A stretch of 64,000 bases of DNA from Pomphorhynchus laevis (Eukaryota; Acanthocephala; Palaeacanthocephala; Echinorhynchida; Pomphorhynchidae). The notes under the pieces are model-generated. The model made no database searches. It was given only the letters and a program-made list of their open reading frames with translations, and was not told the DNA's origin. The stretch covers positions 1 through 64,000 of the forward strand of contig WNNJ02003433.1 in NCBI GenBank assembly GCA_012934845.2. The letters run 5' to 3'. Positions 11,520 through 21,174 of the stretch are shown piece after piece (positions within the stretch are counted from its first letter, which is position 1; each line of letters opens with the position of its first letter). Made by a program: the position numbers and the translations under genes.

Positions 11520-11878
11520 CAAATAAAGACGAAACTTAAAAAATATATTTCAATATTTTATTTGGCCCATTCGAGGGAACCCTATTTTGTGAAAAGTTTT
11601 GAAATAAAAAATATTAAAAAATGTTATAAGAATAATGCAGATATGGATATATTTAACACATTGTCTATCTGCATTGAGCATATAAATACAGTTTTTATAA
11701 TAAAAAAAGTGACATTATTGTTTGCATATGTAGTGAACAAAAGCGTAAATTAGCGAGTGTGACTACTATCGTGGACGAGCAACTATACGAAACACCGACA
11801 ATTATTTTTACATAAATACAGGCATGTGGACATATCATGGAAACTAAAAGCGCTAAAATCTAACCATAATAGGGATAT
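11520..11878 (-). other. AT-rich flank left of LINE J; possible continuation of LINE K
   Basis: On the minus strand a frame without stops (HDMSTCLYVKIIVGVSYSCS) lies just where LINE K would continue if the J insertion were removed. The match to a LINE C-terminus is not strong enough for more than a suggestion. The plus-strand frame at 11562-11753 has no recognisable features. Confidence 0.25.
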
Positions 11879-11902
11879 TGAATTATCAACTAATCCATCA
11901 CA

Positions 11903-12637
11903 ATGCAGAGTACTCGTGAGCCTTTTTCACTGAATATCCTTCAGTGGAACTCGGGAGGTGCTTCCGCCCTTAGACTTCTATCTGGTAGAGATGCAGATGT
12001 TTTAGTCCTTCAGGAGGCACAGTCTATCCGTCTCCCCCAGGACATTACTCGATTAATCCCAAAGCATATATGTTCCCACTATACTCAGTACATAACCCCA
12101 CATCACTCCTCTTCATCTCAAGGACTCTTGACCTTAGTTAAGTGCTCCTTAAGGTCCTCCCTCTTATTAAACTACTCATGTCCAGCCCTTTCTTGTGTAG
12201 TAGTTTCACTCAGTAAGAACGGTAAACGCATAAGTCTAGCCAATGTCTACATCCGTCCAGGGGAAATTCACAAGAACAGTGACCTCCTGGATAGTATTAT
12301 TGACAGCGGTTATGACATGATACTTGGAGATTTCAACGATAGAACTGATCGTTGGATCAATGCAGCACTTCGCAGAGCAAGGAACAGTTATCTTATTCAC
12401 AAACCCCCGTCACCTACCTTTCATTGCATATCAACAAATTCTATCCTCGACATTTTACTGCTTCACTCGAGGTGGTTGTTAAAACCCTTCTGCACAGAGC
12501 AGTCGCGCCAGCAATTGTCCACCTCTCATGACCTAATTCGTTGGAGGATTGAGAAAGATATGTTGCTTCGAAGGAGGTTTCACTTTGATCCGATCAGAGT
12601 GGCCATCTTTCAAGCGGGAATCCAACTCTTTCCCTAA
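11903..12637 (+). CDS. LINE J ORF2, endonuclease domain
   Basis: 244 residues, ATG start shared with the minus-strand copy. APE-type LINE endonuclease landmarks in order: LNILQWNSGG (N-terminal strand with metal-site N), VLVLQEAQ (catalytic E), LANVYIRPG (Y region), MILGDFNDR (D and N), SILDILLL (SxLDI) and, near the end, LSTSHDLIRW with the catalytic-type H. This enzyme nicks target DNA to prime reverse transcription. The frame ends early compared with a complete ORF2. The RT lies in another frame from 12945, so the copy is dead or would need frameshifting. Confidence 0.8.
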   Translation: MQSTREPFSLNILQWNSGGASALRLLSGRDADVLVLQEAQSIRLPQDITRLIPKHICSHYTQYITPHHSSSSQGLLTLVKCSLRSSLLLNYSCPALSCVVVSLSKNGKRISLANVYIRPGEIHKNSDLLDSIIDSGYDMILGDFNDRTDRWINAALRRARNSYLIHKPPSPTFHCISTNSILDILLLHSRWLLKPFCTEQSRQQLSTSHDLIRWRIEKDMLLRRRFHFDPIRVAIFQAGIQLFP

Positions 12638-12944
12638 ATAGGAAATGAGAGTTTGACAAAATTTAATATCAACCTCGCTTCGCAAGCTACCGCGATTCTA
12701 TCGACTACCTATAAAGGTCGTATATACAATCCCACTCCGACGAAACTCAAGGTCTTAGCAAAATTACTGAACCTCCCTAATCTCTGCTTCCGCCTAACAG
12801 ACCCTCTCGAATGATTACTGAAGCACTAGATACAGGTTCCAGCTGAGTAGGGATAGGTCGAGTATTGCTCGCCTTAATCCTTCTCAGCCTTCATTTTGGA
12901 AGATTTTCAAGAAGGAGAAGTTTGTTTGCTGGAAGGATAGAGCA

Positions 12945-14156
12945 TTGGGTTGGATAGAGAATGTAGGCCTTGATAAAGTTTTGGAGGAGTCACTAGCCCT
13001 ACACAACTATGGAGCCACTCTATCACCTCAACCAATCCCGCCTTGGTGTAACTTCAGGAGTAGGGATCTATCTGTTACGGATATCCTTAACTCCTGGGGT
13101 CCACTCCCGGGCATCTCCAAATCCGTCGTTCCACTTTCCTCTCGGGTCTGTCGGCTTTTGACAGCTGATCAGAGAAGAGAGGTGGCCGTCACAATGTTTT
13201 GGGCCTCTCCATCCGATGTAGCAAGCATCAATATTAGTAAGCGTGTTTTTATTCCTAAGAAAAAATCCTGCTCATGCCCTAAAGATCTGCGACCCATTTC
13301 GATTAAAAATGCCCTCGTGTCGATTTACGAAAAAGCGCTTGCGCGTAAAATCCGCGACCATTTAAGTAGGCGTAATTTGATCCCTCCAGGTTTTCATTGG
13401 TTCGTCAAAGGTTGCTCGGTCCATTCAGCAGTTGGTGAGGTGGAGCAGTTTTGTCGGGAAAGTAGCCATCGTCTAGTTGTGGCTGTTTTCCTCGACTTTT
13501 CTGCTGCATTTGACCGCATCTCCATTCCTTTTGTGATCTCTTCTATCAGGTCCCTCGGGTTGCCTGCGAGAATTGTGAACAGAATGGAGATTCTTTTGTT
13601 TACCAAGCGATTTTACTATGAAGACGACCCTGATGCGCGTCAGTTTTACCCTATTACGGGTGTACCTCAAGGATCCCCACTTTCTCCTATCTTATATCTT
13701 GCTGCCTCTATTAAACTATTCAAAATATTTAAACTCGAACAACGTCTTGTGGTGTACGCTGATGATACCACAGCCTTGTTCACTGGACACAAGTGTAAAG
13801 ACGTAGTCTCTGACATCAGCCGTTTCTTTTTAAGATTAAAAGATCAGCTACCCATATCCAATCTTATTTTAAACTCAGCTAAATCGCAGGTGGTCGTATT
13901 TCATGGCACACCTGCTACAAAGCAAAAACTTAAGAGATTAGCACTCTCTGCGCTCTCTTCCATATTTGTCTCTGAACCACTTCCCACCTTCACAAGTCGA
14001 GTAAAATACATGGGGTTCACCGTTACGGTGAACTGGTCGGCGAAAGTTGACCTGGATAGACTCAAACGTATCCTGAAGAAAGCTAGGTGGGCCCTGAAAC
14101 AGGCTCAGCATCTGTCATTGAAAGGGAAAGCCAAGGTGCGCCTTTGGGGCACTTAG
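12945..14156 (+). CDS. LINE J ORF2, reverse transcriptase domain
   Basis: A 403-residue frame with a complete RT palm: KDLRPISIKNALVSIYEKAL, AVFLDFSAAFDRI (motif A), ITGVPQGSPLSPILYLAAS (motif B), LVVYADDTTALF (motif C, YADD) and SRVKYMGFTVTVNW (thumb start). The frame begins inside the linker at MGWIENVGLD rather than at a true start, because ORF2 is broken before it. It ends at KGKAKVRLWGT, and about 330 nt of 3' sequence follow before the tail. The family is R1/Jockey-like by motif spacing and by having an APE endonuclease. Confidence 0.85.
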   Translation: MGWIENVGLDKVLEESLALHNYGATLSPQPIPPWCNFRSRDLSVTDILNSWGPLPGISKSVVPLSSRVCRLLTADQRREVAVTMFWASPSDVASINISKRVFIPKKKSCSCPKDLRPISIKNALVSIYEKALARKIRDHLSRRNLIPPGFHWFVKGCSVHSAVGEVEQFCRESSHRLVVAVFLDFSAAFDRISIPFVISSIRSLGLPARIVNRMEILLFTKRFYYEDDPDARQFYPITGVPQGSPLSPILYLAASIKLFKIFKLEQRLVVYADDTTALFTGHKCKDVVSDISRFFLRLKDQLPISNLILNSAKSQVVVFHGTPATKQKLKRLALSALSSIFVSEPLPTFTSRVKYMGFTVTVNWSAKVDLDRLKRILKKARWALKQAQHLSLKGKAKVRLWGT

Positions 14157-14502
14157 GCTATCTCTGGATTAGTATTCTTCTCAAGAGGACGTCCCCCATA
14201 GCAAAGGATATGGTTTCTAAGGCTCCTCGTCTATCGTTTACCAAGCATAGTCTGCGCGGATTGGATTCTTCGGGAGGTGAAAGACCACGGGTGGTTCAGT
14301 CGGAAGGCGGCGTTTTGGATCGGTTTGGGGGCTCAGATCCCCCTGGACCTAAGGCCATGAAAGAGACAGGGAAGATGAAAAAAACGAAGGAAAATTTTGT
14401 CATTTTTTATCTGAGTTGGTTATGACCTACCTTTTTTTATTCTTGCATGCTATATTTTGGTTAATTTAATAAAGTCTTTATTTATTTATTTATGAATTAT
14501 CA

Positions 14503-14743
14503 CGAGAAACATTACTCAAAAGTAACGAATTGCCCATCAAATTACAAACACTCTCAAACTCTTCGAAGAAGATGATATTGTTATCTTTAAAAATTTACGA
14601 TCTAAATGTTTTGTAAACGACCATTTCGACGTCAGTAAAACAACTAAATAGGTATAACTGTTGCAGAATTCTAAATCTTCGTTTTCAAACTTTAGATTGT
14701 GGCAGAGACGAAGTGGACCACCTAAGCGAATTTCCACAACTTT
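14503..14743 (-). pseudogene. LINE K, C-terminal RT piece
   Basis: On the minus strand KVVEIRLGGPLRL, then FENEDLEFCNSYTYL and VLLTSKWSFTKHL form the segment after the YADD box in many LINE RTs (NKTKxxxFRxGG, then NSYxYLGVxLTSKxSFxxH). Array 2 separates it from the rest of LINE K at 17420. If the array and one 12-bp repeat are left out, the reading runs KVNINK-stop-KVVEIRLGGP, with the stop replacing the usual T of NKTK. Confidence 0.7.
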
Positions 14744-14844
14744 TTATTTATTAATAGAATGAATAATTGCATACACGAGCGAGTATCATCATTTGGTCGG
14801 CTTCATAAATTATCCTCGTGTGAAGTCTTTAATCCTAGATGCAG

Positions 14845-14917
14845 CACTGTACACTACAATCAGCGTAGGTGGACCTCATCAGCAGTGAGCCTACGCCTAC
14901 CTTTCGTGTTTCGGTCC
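14845..14917 (-). ncRNA. Hammerhead-core RNA, forward units of array 2
   Basis: Minus-strand copy with all core bases and stems intact. Forward units 3 (about 15585-15657) and 5 (16323-16395) are also intact. Unit 2 (about 15215-15287) has GAU for GAA, and unit 4 (about 15953-16025) has lost two bases at the expected cleavage point. Intact and broken units therefore coexist in one array. Confidence 0.58.
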
Positions 14918-16539
14918 TTTAATGATCTGCTGAAATTTTCCTCTGCTGCCTTTCTGTAAAAACAAACGATACAGTTTGTAAGGAATACATTTCCACTTGT
15001 GCAAACTGTACGTTGTTTCCGTCTTTTGTAACAAAAAGACGGAGATAGCACTACAGTTGCCGGAAACAACCGACAATCTGTCTTTTGAATTTTCTTGACA
15101 GGAAACCGGAATCTGCCAGGTTAATAGAATGAATAATTGCATACACGAGCGAGTATCATCATTTGGTCGGCTTCATAAATTATCCTCGTGTGAAGTCTTT
15201 AATCCTAGATGCAGCACTGTACACTACAATCAGCGTAGGTGGACCTCATCAGCAGTGAGCCTACGCCTACCTTTCGTGTATCGGTCCTTTAATGATCTGC
15301 TGAAATTTTCCTCTGCTGCCTTTCTGTAAAAACAAACGATACAGTTTGTAAGGAATACATTTCCACTTGTGCAAACTGTACGTTGTTTCCGTCTTTTGTA
15401 ACAAAAAGACGGAGATAGCACTACAGTTGCCGGAAACAACGGACAATCTGTCTTTTGAATTTTCTTGACAGGAAACCGGAATCTGCCAGGTTAATAGAAT
15501 GAATAATTGCATACACGAGCGAGTATCATCATTTGGTCGGCTTCATAAATTATCCTCGTGTGAAGTCTTTAATCCTAGATGCAGCACTGTACACTACAAT
15601 CAGCGTAGGTGGACCTCATCAGCAGTGAGCCTACGCCTACCTTTCGTGTTTCGGTCCTTTAATGATCTGCTGAAATTTTCCTCTACTGCCTTTCTGTAAT
15701 AACAAACGATACAGTTTGTAAGAAAAACATTTCCACTTGTGCAAACTGTACGTTGTTTCCGTCTTTTGTAACAAAAAGACGGAGATAGCACTACAGTTGC
15801 CGGAAACAACCGACAATCTGTCTTTTGAATTTTCTTGACAGGAAACCGGAATCTGCCAGGTAAATAGAATGAATAATTGCATACACGAGCGAGTATCATC
15901 ATTTGGTCTGCTTCATAAATTATCCTCGTGTGAATTCTTTAATCCTAGATGCAGCACTACACTACAATCAGCGTAAGTGGACCTCATCAGCAGTGAGCCT
16001 ACGCCTACCTTTCGTGTTTCGGTCCTTTAATGATCTGCTGAAATTTTCCTCTGCTGCGTTTCTGTAAAAACAAACGATACAGTTTGTAAGGAATACATTT
16101 CCACTTGTGCAAACTGTACTTTGTTTCCGTCTTTTGTAACAAAAAAACGGAGATAGCACTTCAGTTGCCGGAAACAACCGACAATCTGTCTTTTAAATTT
16201 TCTTGACAGGAAACCGGAATCTGCCAGTTTAATAGAATGAATAATTGCATACACGAGCGAGTATCATCATTTGGTCGGCTTCATAAATTATCCTCGTGTG
16301 AAGTCTTTAATCCTAGATGCAGCACTGTACACTACAATCAGCGTAGGTGGACCTCATCAGCAGTGAGCCTACGCCTACCTTTCGTGTTTCGGTCCTTTAA
16401 TGATCTGCTGAAATTTTCCTCTGCTGCCTTTCTGTAAAAACAAACGATACAGTTTGTAAGGAATACATTTCCACTTGTGCAAACTGTACGTTTGTTTTTA
16501 CAGAAAGGCAGCAGAGGAAAATTTCAGCAGATCATTAAA

Positions 16540-16612
16540 GGGCCGAAACACGAAAGGTAGGTGTAGGCTCACTGCTGATGAGGTCCACCTACGCTGATTG
16601 TAGTGTACAGTG
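16540..16612 (+). ncRNA. Hammerhead-core RNA, inverted unit 1
   Basis: Same three strands as at 17279, with GGGCC in place of GGACC and GTGTAGG in place of GCGTAGG. Both changes keep pairing as G-U or U-G. Inverted unit 2 (16909-16981) has the identical variants. Core bases CTGATGA, GAA and TA are unchanged. Confidence 0.58.
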
Positions 16613-17278
16613 CTGCATCTAGGATTAAAGACTTCACACGAGGATAATTTATGATGCCGACCAAATGATGATACTCGCTCGTGTATGCAATTATTCATTC
16701 TATTAACCTGGCAGATTCCGGTTTCCTGTCAAGAAAATTCAAAAGACAGATTGTCGGTTGTTTCCGGCAACTGTAGTGCTATCTCCGTCTTTTTGTTACA
16801 AAAGACGGAAACAACGTACAGTTTGCACAAGTGGAAATGTATTCCTTACAAACTGTACGTTTGTTTTTACAGAAAGGCAGCAGAGGAAAATTTCAGCAGA
16901 TCATTAAAGGGCCGAAACACGAAAGGTAGGTGTAGGCTCACTGCTGATGAGGTCCACCTACGCTGATTGTAGTGTACAGTGCTGCATCTAGGATTAAAGA
17001 CTTCACACGAGGATAATTTATGAAGCCGACCAAATGATGATACTCGCTCGTGTATGCAATTATTCATTCTATTAACCTGGCAGATTCCGGTTTCCTGTCA
17101 AGAAAATTCAAAAGACAGATTGTCGGTTGTTTCCGGCAACTGTAGTGCTATCTCCGTCTTTTTGTTACAAAAGACGGAAACAACGTACAGTTTGCACAAG
17201 TGGAAATGTTTTTCTTACAAACTGTATCGTTTGTTATTACAGAAAGGCAGCAGAGGAAAATTTCAGCAGATCATTAAA

Positions 17279-17351
17279 GGACCGAAACACGAAAGGTAGG
17301 CGTAGGCTCACTGCTGATGAGGTCCACCTACGCTGATTGTAGTGTACAGTG
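17279..17351 (+). ncRNA. Hammerhead-core RNA in array 2, inverted unit 3
   Basis: GGACC 17279-17283, GAA 17284-17286, ACAC 17287-17290; CACTG 17309-17313, CTGATGA 17314-17320, GGTCC 17321-17325; GTGT 17342-17345, A 17346, CAGTG 17347-17351. The three stems pair perfectly and the core matches the hammerhead consensus (G10.1-C11.1, A15.1-U16.1, triplet GUA). Known hammerheads have the strand order CUGAUGA, GAA, UH or a circular permutation of it. Here it is GAA, CUGAUGA, UH. Helix GCGUAGG (17300-17306) with CCUACGC (17327-17333) joins the linkers. Activity is inferred, not shown. Confidence 0.6.
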
Positions 17352-17419
17352 ATGCATCTAGGATTAAAGACTTCACACGAGGATAATTTATGAAGCCGAC
17401 CAAATGATTATTTATTAAT

Positions 17420-18650
17420 GTTAACCTTAATTTCATTCGTAAAATAATAGAAAGTGCATTTAGTGATAGTTGGGAAGAGGACAGACTTCTGGATAATATC
17501 AAAAGATCATCGGCGTTTAGATTGCATTTTTATCGGCTCATGATTGAAGGAGCTCTAGGACAATCGAGTACAAAATACGAAAATAACAGTGGGCTAAAAA
17601 GATAGCCACTCAAAACATTACGATCAGCTATAAACGGCGCTAAAACGCTTAGACCGTCGGAGACACATAGACATTTGAATTAAAGAAAAGTGTAGATGTA
17701 AAAACCAACCATTAACAAATGTGCTATGAAGATTACAGCGTCAAAAATCAGATTAGCTGAATCAAAATATCGTTCAAAATATATGTATTTACAGTAAAGC
17801 GAAATATGCCTGAAAAAATAGCCATCAACTTTATCACGCATAATCTTTCTAGCATATGAAGTAAATCGGTGTGGATTTATGCGCCATATTGCTCTTCAGC
17901 CAGAAAATATCCACGATAGCTAATTAATCGCGTATGCATAACATGTGTGAATAAATTAAAGACAGGATTAAGAAAATCAATCCCGTGATATAAATCCAAA
18001 AAATTAATATCCTTTACTAAAGTAAAGAATTTTTATAACACCGTCATGACAGGATAATGGAATCGGATTACCATTAAGCAAAACATTAAATAAGTGCTTC
18101 AGATAATTAACCAACCACTCAATAGTCGATTTTAGATGTTCAATTCAAAGTTAATCTAACCCAGCAGCTTTATTATTCTTTATGATGTAAAGGGATATGT
18201 GCACTTCACTAGACGTAAATGATAAATTAAGCGAATACGTATCGTCAATAATATTAAAATTAAATATAATGGGCAACAAAACAAAAGTTTCTTGTAAGAC
18301 TGAATGACGAAGAACATATTTAAAACGTAAAGACCAATCAAATAAAGACATTATAGAGCTGGTTCTGTGATCTCATTTGCAAAGTAATCATGGAGCATAC
18401 TCTGCTTTGAGTAAAATTCTTTGTTCCTATTCCGGGAATCTAGATTTGGAAATTTAGTTACAAGTTGAACATTTAAACAACGCATCTGTATACAGTAATT
18501 TTTGGATGAAAAATCTAAGAGAAGACGTTTATTTAATGCAATCGTGCAGTGTTGTAATTCCCTGAATAAACAGAATTCGTTGAAATTACCCTTTTCTTTG
18601 ATATATTTGAATTGTGTTTGCAAGCTGATAAAAGCGATAAAGTCAAACAA
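17420..18650 (-). pseudogene. LINE K, N-terminal and central RT part (decayed)
   Basis: Minus-strand pieces in ORF2 order. 18650-18351 is the linker after the endonuclease (FPNLDSRNRNKEFYSKQSM, HDYFANEIT). 18351-18151 includes LSFTSSEVHISL and IIKNNKAAGLD, the usual SSEEV and KNNKAPGLD start of RT. Further on, at about 17870-17950, LYHGIDFLNPVFNLFTHVMH and RLISY, then LAEEQYGA, match the NYRGISxLNxxxKIF and EEQxGF motif. Many stops are present. Array 2 ends the run at 17419. Confidence 0.65.
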
Positions 18651-19192
18651 AAAATATTCACTTTGGTATTGAGTAATTCAAGTAGAATAATTCAGAAAAA
18701 TATGCGTACAGATAGAACATGAAATAGTTATTATCTTAAAATATTCTGATAATTTATAAAACTTTTCAACATTCCAGTTAAAAAAAAGACCGCAAATTTT
18801 AATAAGAGAATATATATTTATTACGCACATTATTCATAGAGAAGTAAATTATTCAAGCCAATAGTAGTAATACCAAAATATAAAAAAAATTAATTTATTT
18901 TATTTATTCGTCTTCTGGAAACAGAAGACGAATAAAAATTTGAATATGAAAAATTATTTAATGAATGAATGTTATAATTTAAAAATAAACTTCAAGTAAA
19001 AATTATTAATGTAAGTAAATTATTTTTTGAGATAAGTTTCAATTATAAGGCCATGAAAATATAAAATAAAATAAAACTTGTTCTAATTTACAAAAACAAA
19101 CAAATTATCACTGAAACAAATATTTATATAAAAACAAACAAATTATAAATTATAGACGCAAAAATTGAATATTTAAAAGGTTTTTAACTTAC
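18651..19192. repeat. AT-rich intron blocks
   Basis: No open frame. The stretch has one decayed copy of the GAAACAGAAGACGAATG block (about 18910-19060) and leads into micro-exon 3. Confidence 0.4.
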
Positions 19193-19258
19193 ACATCGTC
19201 AACGGTTCCATTAATAGTCAATGAGGAGTTTGATCCAAATTTTGTATCCCAAAATTTT
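19193..19258 (-). CDS. Micro-exon 3 (66 nt), K-type
   Basis: Between TTCGTGTTTAG and GTAAGT on the minus strand. Phase and length are as in the other copies. It reads KFWDTKFGSNSSLTI then NGTVDD without a stop. It differs from micro-exon 4 at only a few codons, so these two are the youngest pair. N-linked glycosylation-type NSS and NGT sequons occur, but a secretion signal would have to come from another exon. Confidence 0.65.
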
Positions 19259-19426
19259 CTAAACACGAAAATTCTAATCGTTAAAAGCAAAATAATTTTA
19301 AATGTTAAAATTGCAATATCCTGAAATAAATGTTTTATAAAGAATTGTTTTGTAAGTTAAAAAAACGCGATATACAAAAATAAATAAAAAACGTGATAAA
19401 TAAATGCGATATTTTTTATAAATAAA

Positions 19427-20180
19427 CGCGATATAAATTAATTCGGCAGGACATATTGGAAACAGAGGACGAATAAAAATTTGAATATGAAAAATAATTT
19501 AATTAATGGTTTAATTCAAAAATAAATTTATTTTTATTTGAGATAAGTTTCAATTATAAGGCGATGAAAATATACAATTAATATTCGTAAAAACGCGATA
19601 AATAAATAAATAAACGCGATATAAATGCGATTTACATGAATTCGGCAGGAAATATTTGAAACATAGGAAGAATGAAATTTGAATATGAAAAATTATTTAA
19701 TTAATGTTATAATTCAAAAATAAATGTATTTATTTTTATTTGAGATAAGTTTCAATTATAAGGCGATGAAAATATACAATTAATATTTGTAAAAACGCGA
19801 TATAAATGCGATTTACATGAATTCGACAGGACATATTAGAAACAGAAGACGAATGAAATTTGAATATGAAAAATTATTTAATTAATGTTATAATTCAAAA
19901 ATAAATTTATTTTTATTTGAGATAAGTTTCAATTAAAAGGCGATGAAAATATACAATTAATATTCGTAAAAACGCGATAAATAAATAAATAAACGCGATA
20001 TAAATGCGATCTACATGAATTTAGCAGGAATCATTTGAAACAGAGGACGAATTAAATTTAAATATTATTAATTATTAATAATTATTAATAATAATTTAGT
20101 AAAAATTATTAATGTAAGTAAATTATTTTTTTAGATAAGTTTCAATTATAAGGCGATGAAAATATACAATTAAATAAATA
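19427..20180. repeat. Four tandem copies of a 180-200 bp intron repeat
   Basis: The block GCGATATAAATT or GCGATTTACATGAATTC, then GGCAGGA, GAAACAGAGGACGAAT, TTTGAATATGAAAAAT and GGCGATGAAAATATACAAT occurs at about 19427, 19627, 19807 and 20004. Each copy ends with AAACGCGATAAATAAATAAA-like runs. Related single copies lie at 1080, 1450, 4850 and 18910. No coding potential. It lies in the intron between micro-exons 3 and 4. Confidence 0.65.
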
Positions 20181-20299
20181 AAACTTGTTCGCGTATATAC
20201 AAACAACCAAATGAAGACGGAAATTAAAATAAATGTTTTCATAGAAACAAATTAAATATTTTATAGGATAAATTTATTATTTAAACTTGTTGAACTTAC

Positions 20300-20365
20300 A
20301 CATCTTCTACTGTTCCACTTATAGTCAAAGAGGAGTTTGATTCAAATTTTGTAACCCAAAATTTT
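20300..20365 (-). CDS. Micro-exon 4 (66 nt), K-type
   Basis: The best acceptor of the set: a pyrimidine-rich TTTTTCTGTTTAG. Donor GTAAGT. It reads KFWVTKFESNSSLTIS then GTVED, same phase. It lies 1.04 kb upstream of micro-exon 3. High similarity of exons 3 and 4 but clear change at several codons, with no stop, suggests selection for an open frame. Confidence 0.66.
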
Positions 20366-20399
20366 CTAAACAGAAAAATTATAATAGTTAAGAACAAAA

Positions 20400-21160
20400 G
20401 CAAATTTAAAAATAACTTAAATGTAAAAATTTCAAAAAAAATTTCCAAATCTTTTTTATTAATGACGAGGACCATTTGATATTTTTTAATAAAAGAATAC
20501 AGTAATATTTTAAGAATCCATATTATTTGTCAGAAGTGGTTGAAAAAAACATATTAAAACAAAGTAATAATAGAAATGTGCAAATTTTACGGTCGAGTGA
20601 TCCTCAGCCAAAATTAAAAGGAACTTGAAACGTAGATATTGGATCAGTAGATGATGAGATCCACCAATACTGAAATATAACATACTGTTGTTGGTTTAAA
20701 GCAAAAATTTAAGCAACGTGCAGTGTCATTAAACTTTCAATTGTAACAATGACTGCACGATTAACGTCAAATCGTGATAATGTATTAACATCCAAGTTTT
20801 GAGATCCCTTCCGATAAACAATATAATAGCAGAATAGATTCAATACGAGTCAGCAGCATAACAGACCATGTATATCCTCTTGCATCATTTTAATTAATTC
20901 AGCTAACTGTGTTTACGTTTTTAATAAAGTTATAAAATAAATAAAAATAAATGCAAAAATATAAAATTAAATTAATAAAAATAATAATGTTAAATCAATA
21001 AATCAAAATTAAATAGTTAGATAATAAATAATTAGATAATAAATAATTATAAATAATTGTTATAAGATTATTTATAACTTATACAAAGTTATAATAAAAA
21101 ATTTAATTTAAAATAAAAATCAATTTTTATGAATTGACTAATAGATAACAAACGATGTAT
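20400..21160. other. AT-rich intron or intergenic DNA
   Basis: No gene seen. Low-complexity ATAAATAATTA runs at 20930-21120 precede a GAATTGACTAATA sequence that also precedes the structured motif at 43075, 52400, 53030 and 53410, so the repeat unit begins here. Confidence 0.4.
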
Positions 21161-21174
21161 CAGAATTATGATAG

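Larger units (their letters stand above)
11889..14492 (+). mobile_element. LINE J, plus-strand copy with target duplications
   Basis: A 5'-truncated LINE J starting just before ORF2 and ending in TAATAAAGTC followed by TTTATTTATTTAT. It is flanked by the 10-bp duplication TGAATTATCA (11879-11888 and 14493-14502). ORF2 is split into an endonuclease frame and an RT frame by decay around 12640-12940. The target lies next to minus-strand LINE K sequence, so J is younger than K. A short near-palindrome, GTTCACCGTTACGGTGAAC, lies in the RT C-terminal part (about 14018-14036) and is shared with the other J copies. Confidence 0.85.
14756..17407. repeat. 370-bp repeat, array 2 (five forward plus three inverted units)
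   Basis: Unit starts (AGAATGAATAATTGC) fall at 14756, 15126, 15496, about 15866 and 16234, a 368-370 bp period. At about 16490 the array flips and three inverted units follow, ending CCGACCAAATGA at 17407. Flanking 12-bp duplications TTATTTATTAAT lie at 14744-14755 and 17408-17419. Sense of the RNA motif is minus left of the flip and plus right of it, so both outer ends are sense 3' ends. The flip lies in an inverted repeat inside the unit (ACAGTTTG/CAAACTGT). Inverted units 1 and 2 share GGGCC, GTGTAGG and GTACG variants, so they are a duplication younger than the flip. Confidence 0.9.

Noticed and set aside
14759-17336. Open frames of 66-100 residues recurring in every 370-bp unit on both strands
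   Set aside because: They overlap on opposite strands, start at arbitrary ATGs, lack any protein feature and simply follow the repeat's conservation. The RNA motif explains the constraint better.
19427-20180. CRISPR-like array
   Set aside because: Repeats are about 190 bp, diverged and contiguous without unique spacers, in a eukaryotic intron.
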